A stretch of 63,034 nucleotides of DNA from Candidatus Gastranaerophilales bacterium (GCA_944325575.1 CALVAR010000011.1:1-63034); one strand, 5' to 3'; counted from the stretch's first letter, positions 45,686-54,438 are shown. Program-made: numbers and translations. The notes: generated by a model from the sequence alone, not told the origin.

Positions 45686-45703
45686 TTTTACAAAAGTTTA
45701 TCA

Positions 45704-45730
45704 GCCCTTGCATGCGGGGGTTTTTGTTTT
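45704..45730 (+). terminator. probable terminator of the histidine kinase gene
   Basis: CCCTTGC / GCGGGGG stem with two G-T pairs, then a T-rich run. It lies about 20 nt after the stop codon. Confidence 0.5.
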
Positions 45731-45751
45731 ACAATAACTATACATGATACT

Positions 45752-45870
45752 CTGTGGACGGCATGTCACAGTGGTCATACGGGGGCTCCGGTAAAGGGAA
45801 AAGCCGGAAACTCCAAACAAGTTAAGATAAGGGCTGCGGCACAAAGCGGAAACGCCCGTAAGTCCGATGA
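45752..45870 (+). promoter_or_regulatory. structured leader of rpmI-rplT (possible L20 autoregulation site)
   Basis: Three successive stems precede rpmI: CTGTG / CACAG (45752-45771), CCGG / CCGG around 45788-45807 inside a larger GGGGGCTCC region, and GGGC / GCCC around 45831-45856. A 130-nt GC-richer leader in an AT-rich genome before the L35-L20 pair fits the known autogenous control of this operon by L20 in other bacteria. The exact fold cannot be matched by eye to a known leader class. Confidence 0.5.
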
Positions 45871-45882
45871 AAGGAGAAAACT

Positions 45883-46092
45883 ATGCCAAAAATGAAAACA
45901 CACCGCGCAGCTGCAAAACGCTACAAAGTGACAGCTTCCGGAAAAATCTTGAGACGTTCTGCAGGCAAAAAGCACTTGCTTCAACACAAGTCTGTCAGCA
46001 GAAAAAGAAGACTGTCCGGTATGACAGAAGTTTCTGAAACACATTTGAATCTTGTTTCAAAAGAATTACCGTACAAAAAATATTCAAGATAA
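45883..46092 (+). CDS. rpmI: ribosomal protein bL35
   Basis: 69 residues, rich in Lys and Arg: [20 protein letters not shown], then [17 protein letters not shown] and the end LPYKKYSR. The ATG has AAAGGAG eight bases upstream. infC, normally upstream, is not here: a histidine kinase gene and a separate promoter region precede it. rplT follows after 13 nt. Confidence 0.97.
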   Translation: MPKMKTHRAAAKRYKVTASGKILRRSAGKKHLLQHKSVSRKRRLSGMTEVSETHLNLVSKELPYKKYSR

Positions 46093-46105
46093 GGAAGGTT
46101 AAACT

Positions 46106-46462
46106 ATGAGAGTAAAACGCGGAAACGTCTTAAGAAAAAGACATAAAAAAATATTAAAGTTAGCTAAAGGCTTTATCGGCGCAAGAAGCAGAATCTTTAA
46201 AGTTGCTAATACTGCTGTAATGAAAAAACTTAAATATCAATACAGAGACAGACGCAACAAAAAAAGAAGCCTGCGTCGTTTGTGGATTGTAAGAATCAAT
46301 GCTGCTGTCAGACAGCACGGTTTGAGCTATTCCAAATTCATGAACGCTCTTAAAAAAGCAGATATTCAGGTAAACAGAAAAATGCTTGCAGAAATGGCCG
46401 TAAACGAACCGGAAGCATTCTCTGTAGTTGTAGAATCTGCTAAGGCTAAGATAAAAGCATAA
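46106..46462 (+). CDS. rplT: ribosomal protein bL20
   Basis: 118 residues: [55 protein letters not shown] and [19 protein letters not shown]. Essential for early 50S assembly and, in many bacteria, repressor of its own operon. AAGGAAGGTTAAACT precedes the ATG. A terminator follows. Confidence 0.97.
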   Translation: MRVKRGNVLRKRHKKILKLAKGFIGARSRIFKVANTAVMKKLKYQYRDRRNKKRSLRRLWIVRINAAVRQHGLSYSKFMNALKKADIQVNRKMLAEMAVNEPEAFSVVVESAKAKIKA

Positions 46463-46486
46463 GAAAGCTGATTTAAAAAAAGTAAC

Positions 46487-46526
46487 AAAATACTCCGAAG
46501 GTTTATGACTTTCGGGGTATTTTTAT
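46487..46526 (+). terminator. terminator of rpmI-rplT
   Basis: AATACTCCGAAG / CTTTCGGGGTATT stem with a short loop, followed by a T run. Confidence 0.9.
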
Positions 46527-46540
46527 TATATTATTGAATT

Positions 46541-47074
46541 ATGAAAAAATTTTTATTTATAATCCTTACACTGTTTCTGGCATTGCCTGCTTCCGCATTG
46601 ATTTTGCAGGGCAATGCGGAAATCAACGCCGAAGTTGCAAGAGAAGAAACTTTCAGCAATGTAAATTATGCGCTGGGACCGAATGAATTTAAAGATTACT
46701 GGACAGACCCCAATCATCTTGCAAACTACAGCGCTTTGAAGGTAGGCAACAACAAAGTTGCAAACAGATATCTTGCTTTATTTTCTGACGGAACATACGG
46801 TGTAAGATATATGAATGACCCGTATCACAACTATTATTACGACCAGAACGGAAAACTTTTTAAAGTTGACGTGCTTAATAAACCCTTCAATGTCTATCCT
46901 CATCGTTCCATTGCATACAACAAATACGGCGCATTTAAAAATGCAACATACGTTGTTTCAAAAGACGAACAGTATCTGTATGACGCAAACAAAAAACTAA
47001 TGGGCCACTGGGTGGACAATGCCTGCTATGACGCACAGGGCAATGTTTTGATGTTGAGAAAAAATGCACAGTAA
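46541..47074 (+). CDS. secreted hypothetical protein
   Basis: 177 residues with a clear signal peptide (KKFLFIILTLFLALPASA, cleavage near ALI). The mature part is rich in Tyr and Asn and contains two related segments, YYYDQNGKLFKVD and YLYDANKKLMGHW, as in short beta-hairpin repeats that read 'Y-D-x-N-G-K-L'. A periplasmic or surface location is likely; no family is recognised. It overlaps birA by 11 nt, so the two are probably translated from one message even though their functions seem unrelated. The ATG follows the rplT terminator by 15 bases and no Shine-Dalgarno site is clear. Confidence 0.75.
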   Translation: MKKFLFIILTLFLALPASALILQGNAEINAEVAREETFSNVNYALGPNEFKDYWTDPNHLANYSALKVGNNKVANRYLALFSDGTYGVRYMNDPYHNYYYDQNGKLFKVDVLNKPFNVYPHRSIAYNKYGAFKNATYVVSKDEQYLYDANKKLMGHWVDNACYDAQGNVLMLRKNAQ

Positions 47075-47792
47075 TATAATAAACTTTGATACAATTGACT
47101 CCACAAACACATACGCTCTGGAGCATTTTGAAAATCTCGAAGACAAAACGGTTATTACTGCGTTGTCTCAAACAAAAGGCAGGGGCAGATTTAATCGGGT
47201 CTGGGTTTCTGAAAATCGTGAGAATATTTATTTATCAATTGTATTAAAACCCACCAAAAAAGATTTCCTGCCGAATATAACACAGTATATGAGCGTATGC
47301 TGTGCCGGAGTAATCGAGACATATAATGTTAAAGCACAGATTAAATACCCCAATGACGTGCTTGTTGATAACAAAAAAATCTGCGGGATACTCTGTGAAA
47401 GTTATTTGAAAAATAATATTATTCAGGGTGTTGTGCTCGGTATCGGGGTAAACCTCAATATGCCGCAATCAGTATTAAACACTATAGATAGGCCGGCTGT
47501 ATCCTTAAATATCATCACAGGGGAAAATATAAACAGGCAGGAATTTTTTAACAAACTTGTTAACGAATTTTTTAACAATTATGATGATGTTATACAAAAC
47601 GGATTTGCATCGTTTAAAGAGGATTATATTCTCCGGAATAATTTTCTCGGCAAAAATGTCTATATTCAACAAAGAGACAATGACATCAAAGAAAATTTCT
47701 TTGCACAAAAAATGGATGACAACGGCAATCTTGTAGTAATCGGCAATGACGGCAAGGAGAAAACTATTTTTTCCGGTGACATAATTTTATAA
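47064..47792 (+). CDS. birA: biotin-protein ligase (BirA, no DNA-binding domain)
   Basis: Attaches biotin to carrier proteins such as the acetyl-CoA carboxylase subunit. The 242 residues contain only the catalytic and C-terminal parts: FDTIDSTNTYALEH, the ATP/biotin loop QTKGRGRFNRVW, QIKYPNDVLVDNKKICGIL and VVLGIGVNLN. The N-terminal helix-turn-helix of the repressor form is absent, so it is class I and not expected to regulate biotin genes. The start lies inside the end of the preceding secreted-protein gene. Confidence 0.93.
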   Translation: MHSNIINFDTIDSTNTYALEHFENLEDKTVITALSQTKGRGRFNRVWVSENRENIYLSIVLKPTKKDFLPNITQYMSVCCAGVIETYNVKAQIKYPNDVLVDNKKICGILCESYLKNNIIQGVVLGIGVNLNMPQSVLNTIDRPAVSLNIITGENINRQEFFNKLVNEFFNNYDDVIQNGFASFKEDYILRNNFLGKNVYIQQRDNDIKENFFAQKMDDNGNLVVIGNDGKEKTIFSGDIIL

Positions 47793-47820
47793 ATGCTATA
47801 CAATAAATTTTGAGGTAAAT

Positions 47821-48108
47821 ATGGAAAACAGAAGCGAAAATAAGATAATTATAACAGTATCCGGCGTGGACAGGATAGGTATTGTTGCCCGTGTGGCAAA
47901 TGTTCTTGCCGATTACAGGGTGAACATAGAAGATATTAAACAGACAATCATGCAGGATTATTTTGTAATGTTTTTGCTGGGCGACATTTCTCAGGCAGAA
48001 AAATCTTTTAAAGAAATAAAAGAAGCCTTGCAAAAAGCCGGTGAAGAACTGCAAATGGAGATTTGGGTGCAGAAAAAACAGATTTTTGACAAAATGCATA
48101 ATATATAA
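47821..48108 (+). CDS. ACT-domain protein
   Basis: Stand-alone ACT domain of 95 residues: IIITVSGVDRIGIVARVANV, then NIEDIKQTIMQDYFVMFLLG. It resembles the small UPF0237-type ACT proteins that are thought to bind an amino acid or other small ligand. TTGAGGTAAAT precedes the ATG. It lies 28 nt after birA and may be co-transcribed. No enzyme domain is attached. Confidence 0.87.
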   Translation: MENRSENKIIITVSGVDRIGIVARVANVLADYRVNIEDIKQTIMQDYFVMFLLGDISQAEKSFKEIKEALQKAGEELQMEIWVQKKQIFDKMHNI

Positions 48109-48497
48109 GCCCCAAAAAGCCGGAAATATTCCGAAGCTGCTAAAGCGTCTGCCGTTACTTTTGCTAATTTTGCAAAACATAAAACTTTTTCAAAAATCCT
48201 ATGGCCTCATATCTGCTACACACAGATTATTCACAGGATTTTGATAATTTTTTACTAATTTTGTACCAGATAATCAAAGATAAATAGCTCAATGTAACAC
48301 CGCCACCCATAAAAAGAAAGACATTATATTTGAAAAGAAAAATTTTCTATGGCATTACTTCTTGTAAATCTCTGGGCAGTTTTACTTTAATATTATTTGG
48401 ATTGTAAGCAACTGTATCAATCACAGTTGCTCGTAAAATACCGTTACTCTAATATTAACAATGTTTAATAATCTTTTTTCTACGTAATTTACAAGTT
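48109..48497. other. gap with no recognised gene
   Basis: AT-rich sequence between the ACT gene and the membrane protein at 48498. I see no ribosome-binding site with a usable frame, no known repeat and no convincing terminator. Confidence 0.5.
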
Positions 48498-49013
48498 TTA
48501 GAATATCTTGATTTTTAAAATTTCAATTATTTCATAATATCCAATATAAATTAAATAACTTAAAAAAATTCCACCTCCGGCTATAATATATATAATTAAG
48601 TCTAGCAAAAAATAGTGACCAAAAGACAACTGTGAAGGTTCGTTGAAGTTAAATAAATATACTAGGAAAATATTTAATACAAAAAAATTAAAAATTAAAT
48701 CCCAAATAAATGCTTTGCATAATACTTTTCTTCTGAAACTATAATTTTTTAACATTCTTTTTAATAATTTATAAGAAAATGTGTTCTTAAATTTATTTAT
48801 TGTTAAAATAAAACACAAAAATACTTTGGCTATTATATATAAAGCATAAAGTACTAAATAAAAAATGTATAATAAGATATAAAAGGTATTAGACTCAATA
48901 AAAAACACGAAACTTGCAACTAATGCAATAATGACCGCAAAAACAACTCCTATGATTAGCAGAATATTAGAGCTCATTAATATATTTAGCCATAGGAATT
49001 GTTTTTTAGTCAT
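48498..49013 (-). CDS. polytopic membrane protein beside a MuF toxin (candidate immunity protein)
   Basis: 171 residues, very AT-rich, with four or five hydrophobic helices (for example IGVVFAVIIALVASFVFFI, YILLYIFYLVLYALYIIAKV, IIYIIAGGGIFLSYLIYIG). No family is recognised. It lies 31 nt downstream of the C-terminal toxin part of a MuF-type gene, the position of immunity genes in polymorphic toxin systems. It has its own promoter: TTGATT overlaps the stop codon of the upstream gene, a 17-nt spacer follows, and TATAAT ends six bases before the ATG, so the message would be leaderless. Immunity function is an inference from position only. Confidence 0.65.
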   Translation of the reverse strand: MTKKQFLWLNILMSSNILLIIGVVFAVIIALVASFVFFIESNTFYILLYIFYLVLYALYIIAKVFLCFILTINKFKNTFSYKLLKRMLKNYSFRRKVLCKAFIWDLIFNFFVLNIFLVYLFNFNEPSQLSFGHYFLLDLIIYIIAGGGIFLSYLIYIGYYEIIEILKIKIF

Positions 49014-49019
49014 ATACTG

Positions 49020-49048
49020 ATTATAGGTTTGTTGTATGTTTTAATCAA
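49020..49048 (-). promoter_or_regulatory. leaderless-type promoter of the membrane protein
   Basis: On the minus strand TTGATT (49048-49043), 17-nt spacer, TATAAT (49025-49020). The ATG begins seven bases after the hexamer, where initiation would be expected. The TGA stop of the preceding gene lies within the -35 hexamer. Confidence 0.7.
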
Positions 49049-50212
49049 TAATTTTTCCATAATTGTTCAGGAATTTCTATATTTATTATAGTGTAATAAG
49101 GAATAATAACATTATTTTGTTGTAATACTCGTGGAATAATTATTTTAGGGTCTATCTCTCCATAGTTAAAATCATAAGTATCAATAACTTTAGCATGTAG
49201 TGTATTATTTGAATCCAGGTGAATATCAATAATATCTGCATTTCGTAGTGCTAAGTTCAAATTTAAATTAGAATTCCAGGCAAAATAAAAGCTACTATTA
49301 GCTATTGATTTGTTATTAATTAATTGAGTTTTTTTATCTTGTATAAACGCCTTAAATTCTTTGGAGCCAGAAATCGCTCTGGCTACAGAACTGTTTGCTT
49401 TATAAATCATACCAACTGTGTTTTGTGACATATGTTGAGATTTAAGTTTTTTACTTACAAAATCTTTTAATGTTTTAGAATCTAAATTGTCCAAAGATTT
49501 AACAACTTTTGCATTTTCCTGTTTTAAATAATTCTTGCCTTTTGTGTCAGAACTTGAAGAAACTTGCCAAAAGCCTGCACCGTCACGTAAATCCGGTCTG
49601 ATCTCTTCAGTTGTGCTTACAATTTTGTCAATAACTTTTTTTATATTTTTTAAAGAAGTTTGTTTAATTTCATCAATTCTTTTTTCTATGTTTTTAATCA
49701 CAAACTTGTCAATCGTGTCTCGGGTGAGTGAGTCTATCTTGTCTAACAACCCGTAAACATCATACTCTGTTCTTGCAAGCTTGTTCTCAAGTGTATTCAG
49801 TTCACTGTCTTTATTCTCTTTCATCAGTCTTTCTATCTGATCTCTCAACACACTTGTGTCTCCAAGCAATTCATTTGCTTGAAGTTTCAGCTGCTCTATC
49901 TCTTCTTTGTACTCGTTGATTTCCGCTTCTATTTCATCTACTACACTGATTTCTTCAACTTTGCAGCGGAATCAGGCGGGGCTGACTGAACGCAGAGAAG
50001 GAACGCCCCATGTGAGGGAAAACCACGCTTTTCCCGAACGCCTGTATTCCAAGAAAATTCGGATGAGGTCTTGGCGGTACCTCGTTTTCTTCAAATTCTT
50101 TTCCGTCTAATGCTGCACATTTTTCACACGTGTTTTCTCCAAATTCTGCTATCCATTTGTACTTTCTTTTTACCGCATAACTTACATGCCCCTTTAATGT
50201 AAAGTTCCCCAT
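49045..50212 (-). pseudogene. MuF-type phage polymorphic toxin gene, split by a repeat
   Basis: The 5' part (50212 to 50057; TAGGAGG before the ATG) encodes a shortened MuF-like region: KWIAEFGENTCEKCAALDGK, then PPRPHPN, the zinc-type signature of phage minor head proteins. A type-A repeat (49966-50056) then shifts the frame. Beyond it the frame resumes with RCKVEEI, completing HPN-(C)-R-C. Next come a coiled-coil stretch (about 90 residues, EINEYKEEIEQLKLQANELL), a linker (RPDLRDGAGFW) and an unrecognised C-terminal domain of about 170 residues that includes SVARAISGSKEFKAFIQDKK and ends IPEQLWKNY. The order MuF, coiled coil, variable C-terminus is that of phage-borne polymorphic toxins. 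No start codon with a ribosome-binding site restarts the 3' part. Confidence 0.78.
49966..50056 (+). repeat. type-A unit inserted in the MuF gene
   Basis: About 91 nt, GCGGAATCAGGCGGGGC to GTATTCCAAGAAA. Outer stem GGAATCAGGCG / CGCCTG-T-ATTCC has changed on both sides relative to 19399-19480. One inner loop carries an eight-base addition; the second inner hairpin GGGAAAA / TTTTCCC is unchanged. Confidence 0.88.
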
Positions 50213-50334
50213 TATCTTAAACCTCCTAAATTATTCTGAATTTGATTAATTAGTGCTTTGGTATTTATCTCCTCGTCACTTGATGTATCTATCAAAGTAT
50301 TGCTCAATGCACCTTTGCGTATGGCTTCTTTCAT
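50212..50334 (-). CDS. small protein, 40 aa, upstream of the MuF gene
   Basis: ATG 50332-50334 with AAGGAG seven bases upstream, a strong site. The peptide starts MKEAIRKGALSNTLIDTSSD and ends NQIQNNLGGLR. Its TAA shares a base with the ATG of the MuF gene (TAATG), so the two are coupled. I do not recognise it; a short phage-derived leader gene is the likely origin. Being intact while the next gene is broken, it may be under little selection. Confidence 0.6.
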   Translation of the reverse strand: MKEAIRKGALSNTLIDTSSDEEINTKALINQIQNNLGGLR

Positions 50335-50491
50335 TTTTGTCTCCTTATTGATTTTGTGAATTTTGACAAACATTATCCCGGGGCAGTCAAAATTCGAAGT
50401 ATACAATCTCACTATAACAAAATAGTTTTATCCTTGCGGATAAAGTTATTTGTCGACTTATATAGCAAATTCCACAGATACTATAAAAGTC

Positions 50492-50523
50492 CGTCATTCT
50501 GAGGGCTTTAGCCCGAAGAATCT
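50492..50523 (+). repeat. type-C hairpin repeat
   Basis: ATTCT-GA-GGGCT-TT-AGCCC-GA-AGAAT: two short stems with a symmetric GA/GA inner loop. The copy at 62318-62347 has GGCT / AGCC instead, a two-sided change. Confidence 0.75.
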
Positions 50524-50716
50524 TTTATTCAGATATTTGTTGAGAAAGACCTCTGTATAAAGATTTACGAGCCGTACATATCAAGATGACCTTTAGGGTA
50601 CACTAACTCTCAGTATGTCACGATTTTGGGAATTTTGGGGCGAAATTTGTTATATAAGTCCAGTTATTTGATTTGACACATAATGTAAACTTTCAAGCTT
50701 TTAAAAATTTTTTAGC

Positions 50717-50722
50717 TATAAT
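50717..50722 (+). promoter_or_regulatory. -10 element of the PFL/UPF0210 gene
   Basis: TATAAT 30 bases before the ATG, with GCGGGGGAAAAT as ribosome-binding site. No good -35 match. Confidence 0.45.
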
Positions 50723-50752
50723 TAGCATATATACGGCAATGCGGGGGAAAAT

Positions 50753-52120
50753 ATGTCTTCTATAAATGCGGATTCTATCTTAGAAACAATAAACATGATA
50801 CGTGTGCACCACCTTGATATCAGAACAATCACTCTTGCACTGAGTTTGCGTGACTGCTGTGATACTGATGTAAAAGCTGTCGGAGAAAAGATTTATAACA
50901 AAATAACAAAATACGCAAAAAATCTTGTCTCTACAGCACAGGAGATAGAAGATGAATACTCAATACCCATAATAAACAAAAGAATTTCCGTAACTCCGAT
51001 ATCTCTTGTGGGAGAATCGTGCAAAGATTACGACTATGTTTATCTTGCAAAAGTTCTGGACAAAGCAGCGCAGGATGTGGGGGTCAATTTTATAGGCGGA
51101 TTCGGCGCACTAGTGGAAAAAGGCTGTACAAGAGGGGATATTGCGCTTATAGAAAGCATTCCGCAGGCACTTGCACAAACGGAAAGAATATGTTCATCCG
51201 TAAATGTAGCAAGCTCAAAGGCCGGCATAAATATGGACGCAGTGCTGAAAATGGGTACAACAATCAAAAATGCAGCAGAATTGACTAAAGACCGTGACGG
51301 CATAGGCGCAGCAAAACTTGTTTGTTTCTGTAATGTACCGGGGGACAATCCTTTTATGGCAGGAGCATTCCACGGATACGGAGAGCCAGAATGCGCTTTG
51401 AATGTCGGTGTTTCCGGTCCGGGCGTGGTACGTGCGGCAATAGAATCCATGCCGGCAGACGCATCTTTTGGCGAAATGGCAAATAAAATCAAACAAACAG
51501 CATACAAGATTACTTCCACAGGAGAACTCGTAGGCAGAGAAATGGCAAAAAAAATGGGTATACCTTTCGGAATTATAGACCTGTCACTCGCACCGACACC
51601 GGAAATCGGCGACAGCGTTGCAGGTATTTTTCAGGCAATGGGTCTGGAACATGCCGGCGCTCACGGAACAACGGCAGCTCTGGCTATGCTCAATGATGCT
51701 GTTAAAAAAGGCGGTATTATGGCAAGCTCTCACGTAGGCGGTTTGTCAGGTGCTTTTATCCCTGTTTCCGAAGACGCCGGAATGATAGAAGCAGCAGAAA
51801 AAGGCTGCCTGACCTTTGACAAACTCGAGGCAATGACATCCGTATGCTCGGTAGGGCTTGATATGATAGCAATTCCTGGCGACACTTCCGCTGACACTAT
51901 CTCCGGTATTATCGCAGATGAAATGGCAATCGGTATGATTAACAAAAAAACTACAGCGGTCAGAATAATCCCTGCACCAAACAAAAAAGAGGGAGACAAG
52001 GTAGTATTCGGCGGGCTGCTCGGCGAAGCACCGATAATGAGTGTAAACACTCTTTCAAGCACAAACTTTGTGCAAAGAGGAGGCAGAATACCGGCTCCTA
52101 TACACAGTCTGAATAATTAA
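50753..52120 (+). CDS. PFL/UPF0210 (DUF711) family protein
   Basis: 455 residues, cytosolic, of a widespread family related to formate-lyase-like folds and without established function. Recognisable segments are [20 protein letters not shown] at the N-terminus, [88 protein letters not shown] and the C-terminal [15 protein letters not shown]. In other bacteria it often follows a small ACT protein; here an ACT protein lies upstream at 47821, separated by the phage-derived insert 48498-50334, which suggests that the insert has split an older ACT-PFL pair. It is convergent with 52124 (gap 3 nt). Confidence 0.92.
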   Translation: MSSINADSILETINMIRVHHLDIRTITLALSLRDCCDTDVKAVGEKIYNKITKYAKNLVSTAQEIEDEYSIPIINKRISVTPISLVGESCKDYDYVYLAKVLDKAAQDVGVNFIGGFGALVEKGCTRGDIALIESIPQALAQTERICSSVNVASSKAGINMDAVLKMGTTIKNAAELTKDRDGIGAAKLVCFCNVPGDNPFMAGAFHGYGEPECALNVGVSGPGVVRAAIESMPADASFGEMANKIKQTAYKITSTGELVGREMAKKMGIPFGIIDLSLAPTPEIGDSVAGIFQAMGLEHAGAHGTTAALAMLNDAVKKGGIMASSHVGGLSGAFIPVSEDAGMIEAAEKGCLTFDKLEAMTSVCSVGLDMIAIPGDTSADTISGIIADEMAIGMINKKTTAVRIIPAPNKKEGDKVVFGGLLGEAPIMSVNTLSSTNFVQRGGRIPAPIHSLNN

Positions 52121-52123
52121 AAA

Positions 52124-52645
52124 TTAGTCCTCTTTTATTGTTCCGACTACATTATAAAAATATCCGCCAAGAGCACCCAACGCCAGACCCGGCAGCAAAT
52201 AACCCCATACAGGTCGTGCCTGTTTGACTGCGTTTTTAATATTTGCTTCCGTAAGGTGTCTTGAAGCCTTAATTTGAGCAGACATCACGCTTTTAAGTTT
52301 ATCAATATTTTCTTTTACTGCCTGCGGCGCATTTTTGATTTTTTCTTTTGCTACTTTAGCTTCCTGTACTGTTTTTGCTTCCATTCTTTCCAAAAACAGT
52401 TTTAAAGCTTCATTGCCAGGCTCTTTTTTAAAGAGGTTTTTTGCTTTGTCTATAAATATCTTTTTTGCAGCTGCAAAATTATCTCTTTTTATTGCATCCG
52501 ACTGGTTAAACATAACCGCATCAATTTCGGGCTTGTAAACAGGCATAAAATAGCGCAAGCCTAGCCCTGCCACACCGCCTGCCGCCATAGTCAGAGGTAT
52601 GCTTGCATTTTTTGGTTCCGTGTTTTTAACTACACAAACTTGCAC
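52124..52645 (-). CDS. hypothetical membrane-associated protein
   Basis: 173 residues from GTG 52643-52645 (AAGGTAGGATAA upstream). A short hydrophobic segment near the N-terminus (IPLTMAAGGVAGLGLRYFM) and another at the C-terminus (GYLLPGLALGALGGYFYNVV) flank a basic helical middle (about 60-140) rich in Lys and Ala. Family not recognised. The architecture suggests a hairpin anchored at both ends or a small membrane scaffold. It is the convergent neighbour of the PFL gene and lies 155 nt downstream of the amidase gene, beyond a hairpin region. Confidence 0.7.
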   Translation of the reverse strand: MQVCVVKNTEPKNASIPLTMAAGGVAGLGLRYFMPVYKPEIDAVMFNQSDAIKRDNFAAAKKIFIDKAKNLFKKEPGNEALKLFLERMEAKTVQEAKVAKEKIKNAPQAVKENIDKLKSVMSAQIKASRHLTEANIKNAVKQARPVWGYLLPGLALGALGGYFYNVVGTIKED

Positions 52646-52800
52646 TTATCCTACCTTTTCTTTAACTTTAAAAAAGCCCTTCTAAAAAATTATTAAAGAT
52701 CCCGATACGTAAGGTTTTGACCTTAAAAAAAAAGATCTTTATTTAAATTTTTTATATTGTATCACCGCATGTGCAATGTGTCAACACTATATTTAGTTAG

Positions 52801-54282
52801 TTAAGCAGGATTAACAGAATTTAATAAATAAGTCTCAAGAGCCTTAGCTATTGCATTTGCAGCTTTTTGTTGAAAATTTTCATCAATAAGCATTGCATAC
52901 TCTTGAGGATTAATCATATAAGCAACCTCAATCAAAACTGACAAAGGCATGGTCGGACGGGTCAGAACAAGACTATATCTGCAAACGCCGTCATCTCTTG
53001 TGCCGAGACTTTTTGTTAATGTATCTCTTAATGTTTTGGCAAGATTTACAGCCTGTGCATTGTAATAATAAGTAGATGTGCCGTGTTTTTCATATGGATT
53101 TGCTCCGTCAGAAAGTGCATTTGCATGTATGCTCAATAGTATGAGAGCATCTTCCTTTTGAGCAATATATGGCCTTGCTTTTAGTGCAATATCAGTATCA
53201 TCGGTTCTTGTCATAACAACCTCTGCACCGAGCGTTTCCAATTCAGCTTGCAGTTTTTTTGCAATACTGAGATTGATATCTTTTTCTTTAACACCAGTCG
53301 GTCCTATTGCGCCGTAGTCTTCACCGCCATGACCGGCATCAACGGCTATTTTTATCCCGTTTAGAGGATTATTTGCCTCGATTTGCGGCTCTTTTCTTAT
53401 TTTAATAACAAGGGTATTGCCTTCATAATATGCGCTATAACCCCACAGTTTAGAATTTAATTCTATGTAATACGTAGATGTCATATCCTGTGCAACAGAA
53501 TTTATTGCAAAACTGCTTATTATTCCGCATGGCTTAAACACTGTGGTATCAGCAGCATTTTCTTTTAAATTATAAACCTCAACATTTAATCCCTTCTCTG
53601 TTTCCGTAATTCTAAAAGGCACCGGGAAAGACAAATCAGTCCTTATATAGCTGTATAACTTATCTTCTGACAAAGAAACATTTGTAGCAGATGCAAGCAT
53701 TTTGCCCGTTATTGTAGAATAGTTTACAATATTTTCCGCCTTTACCCATGCTGTTTTGGACGGGGAGAGATATACCCTGTAATAATCACCCTTTTTACCG
53801 TTCAGCATCAGCATTGTATTTTTATCAAGATGTGTAATTCTCTGTGCAAATTCATCGGGCTGTGCTCTTAGAGGTGTATTTTCTTTCACAACTGCCGCAT
53901 AAATATACTGATTTGGCGCAAAGTCTTCTGTTTCCGGCTCTTTTACCATCAGATTAGCTTTTGGCACTTTTTTTATAATATAAGTAAAAACTTCGTGTTC
54001 CGTGTCATTTTGCGAATCAATGATTATTCTGTTAAATCCGTCTTTTAACGGCACAACCTCGACAAAAGAACCATTTTCATAAACTTTTACCTCTTTGTCA
54101 TTTATCTTGAGTTTAGAACCCGGTTTTGTATTACCGACAAAAAATGTAGAAGCAGCACTTACCTCTGTATTAGGGCTTTTAGGGTACACTATCTGCAATG
54201 CCCTTGTCGGCTCAACTGTAAAAAACAAAACAAATAACGCAAAAGTAAAAATTTTGGCCGCAATTTTCAAAAAATTTTTCAT
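52801..54282 (-). CDS. N-acetylmuramoyl-L-alanine amidase (AmiC type)
   Basis: Periplasmic amidase that removes stem peptides from peptidoglycan during division. I use ATG 54280-54282 (TTG 54294 is also open), giving a signal peptide MKNFLKIAAKIFTFALFVLF. The N-terminal 300 residues hold bacterial SH3-like and AMIN-like beta regions (IYAAVVKENTPLRAQPDEFA; KLWGYSAYYEGNTLVIKI). The Amidase_3 domain spans about 310-490: IAVDAGHGGEDYGAIGP, KEKDINLSIAKKLQ, VVMTRTDDTDIAL, LLSIHANAL, HGTSTYYY and SVLIEVAYMINPQEY, with all zinc ligands and the catalytic Glu. The ppdK terminator lies directly upstream. Confidence 0.92.
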   Translation of the reverse strand: MKNFLKIAAKIFTFALFVLFFTVEPTRALQIVYPKSPNTEVSAASTFFVGNTKPGSKLKINDKEVKVYENGSFVEVVPLKDGFNRIIIDSQNDTEHEVFTYIIKKVPKANLMVKEPETEDFAPNQYIYAAVVKENTPLRAQPDEFAQRITHLDKNTMLMLNGKKGDYYRVYLSPSKTAWVKAENIVNYSTITGKMLASATNVSLSEDKLYSYIRTDLSFPVPFRITETEKGLNVEVYNLKENAADTTVFKPCGIISSFAINSVAQDMTSTYYIELNSKLWGYSAYYEGNTLVIKIRKEPQIEANNPLNGIKIAVDAGHGGEDYGAIGPTGVKEKDINLSIAKKLQAELETLGAEVVMTRTDDTDIALKARPYIAQKEDALILLSIHANALSDGANPYEKHGTSTYYYNAQAVNLAKTLRDTLTKSLGTRDDGVCRYSLVLTRPTMPLSVLIEVAYMINPQEYAMLIDENFQQKAANAIAKALETYLLNSVNPA

Positions 54283-54380
54283 AAAATAGTCCAAGTCTTT
54301 CTAATAAAAATTCAAGTGATAGTTATTTAATTATAATTTTTTTCAATATGTTTGGCAAAAGTTTAAAATTTTATTTAGCA

Positions 54381-54424
54381 AACAAAACAAAAGACCCCTG
54401 CTAAACAGCAGAGGTCTTTGTTTT
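54381..54424 (-). terminator. terminator of ppdK
   Basis: On the minus strand AAAGACCTCTGCT, loop, AGCAGGGGTCTTT, then TTGTTTTGTTT. The stem has one unpaired base. Confidence 0.88.
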
Positions 54425-54438
54425 ATGCCAAAAGCTTA

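Larger units (their letters stand above)
50335..50752. other. gap with type-C repeat and promoter
   Basis: Contains a type-C hairpin at 50492-50523 with related sequence to about 50612 (TATCAAGATGACCTTTAGGG also occurs, reversed and slightly changed, near 62240-62275), and the promoter of the PFL gene. No gene seen. Confidence 0.55.

Noticed and set aside
45745..45795. 16-codon leader peptide upstream of rpmI
   Set aside because: No ribosome-binding site; the stems of the leader explain the sequence better.
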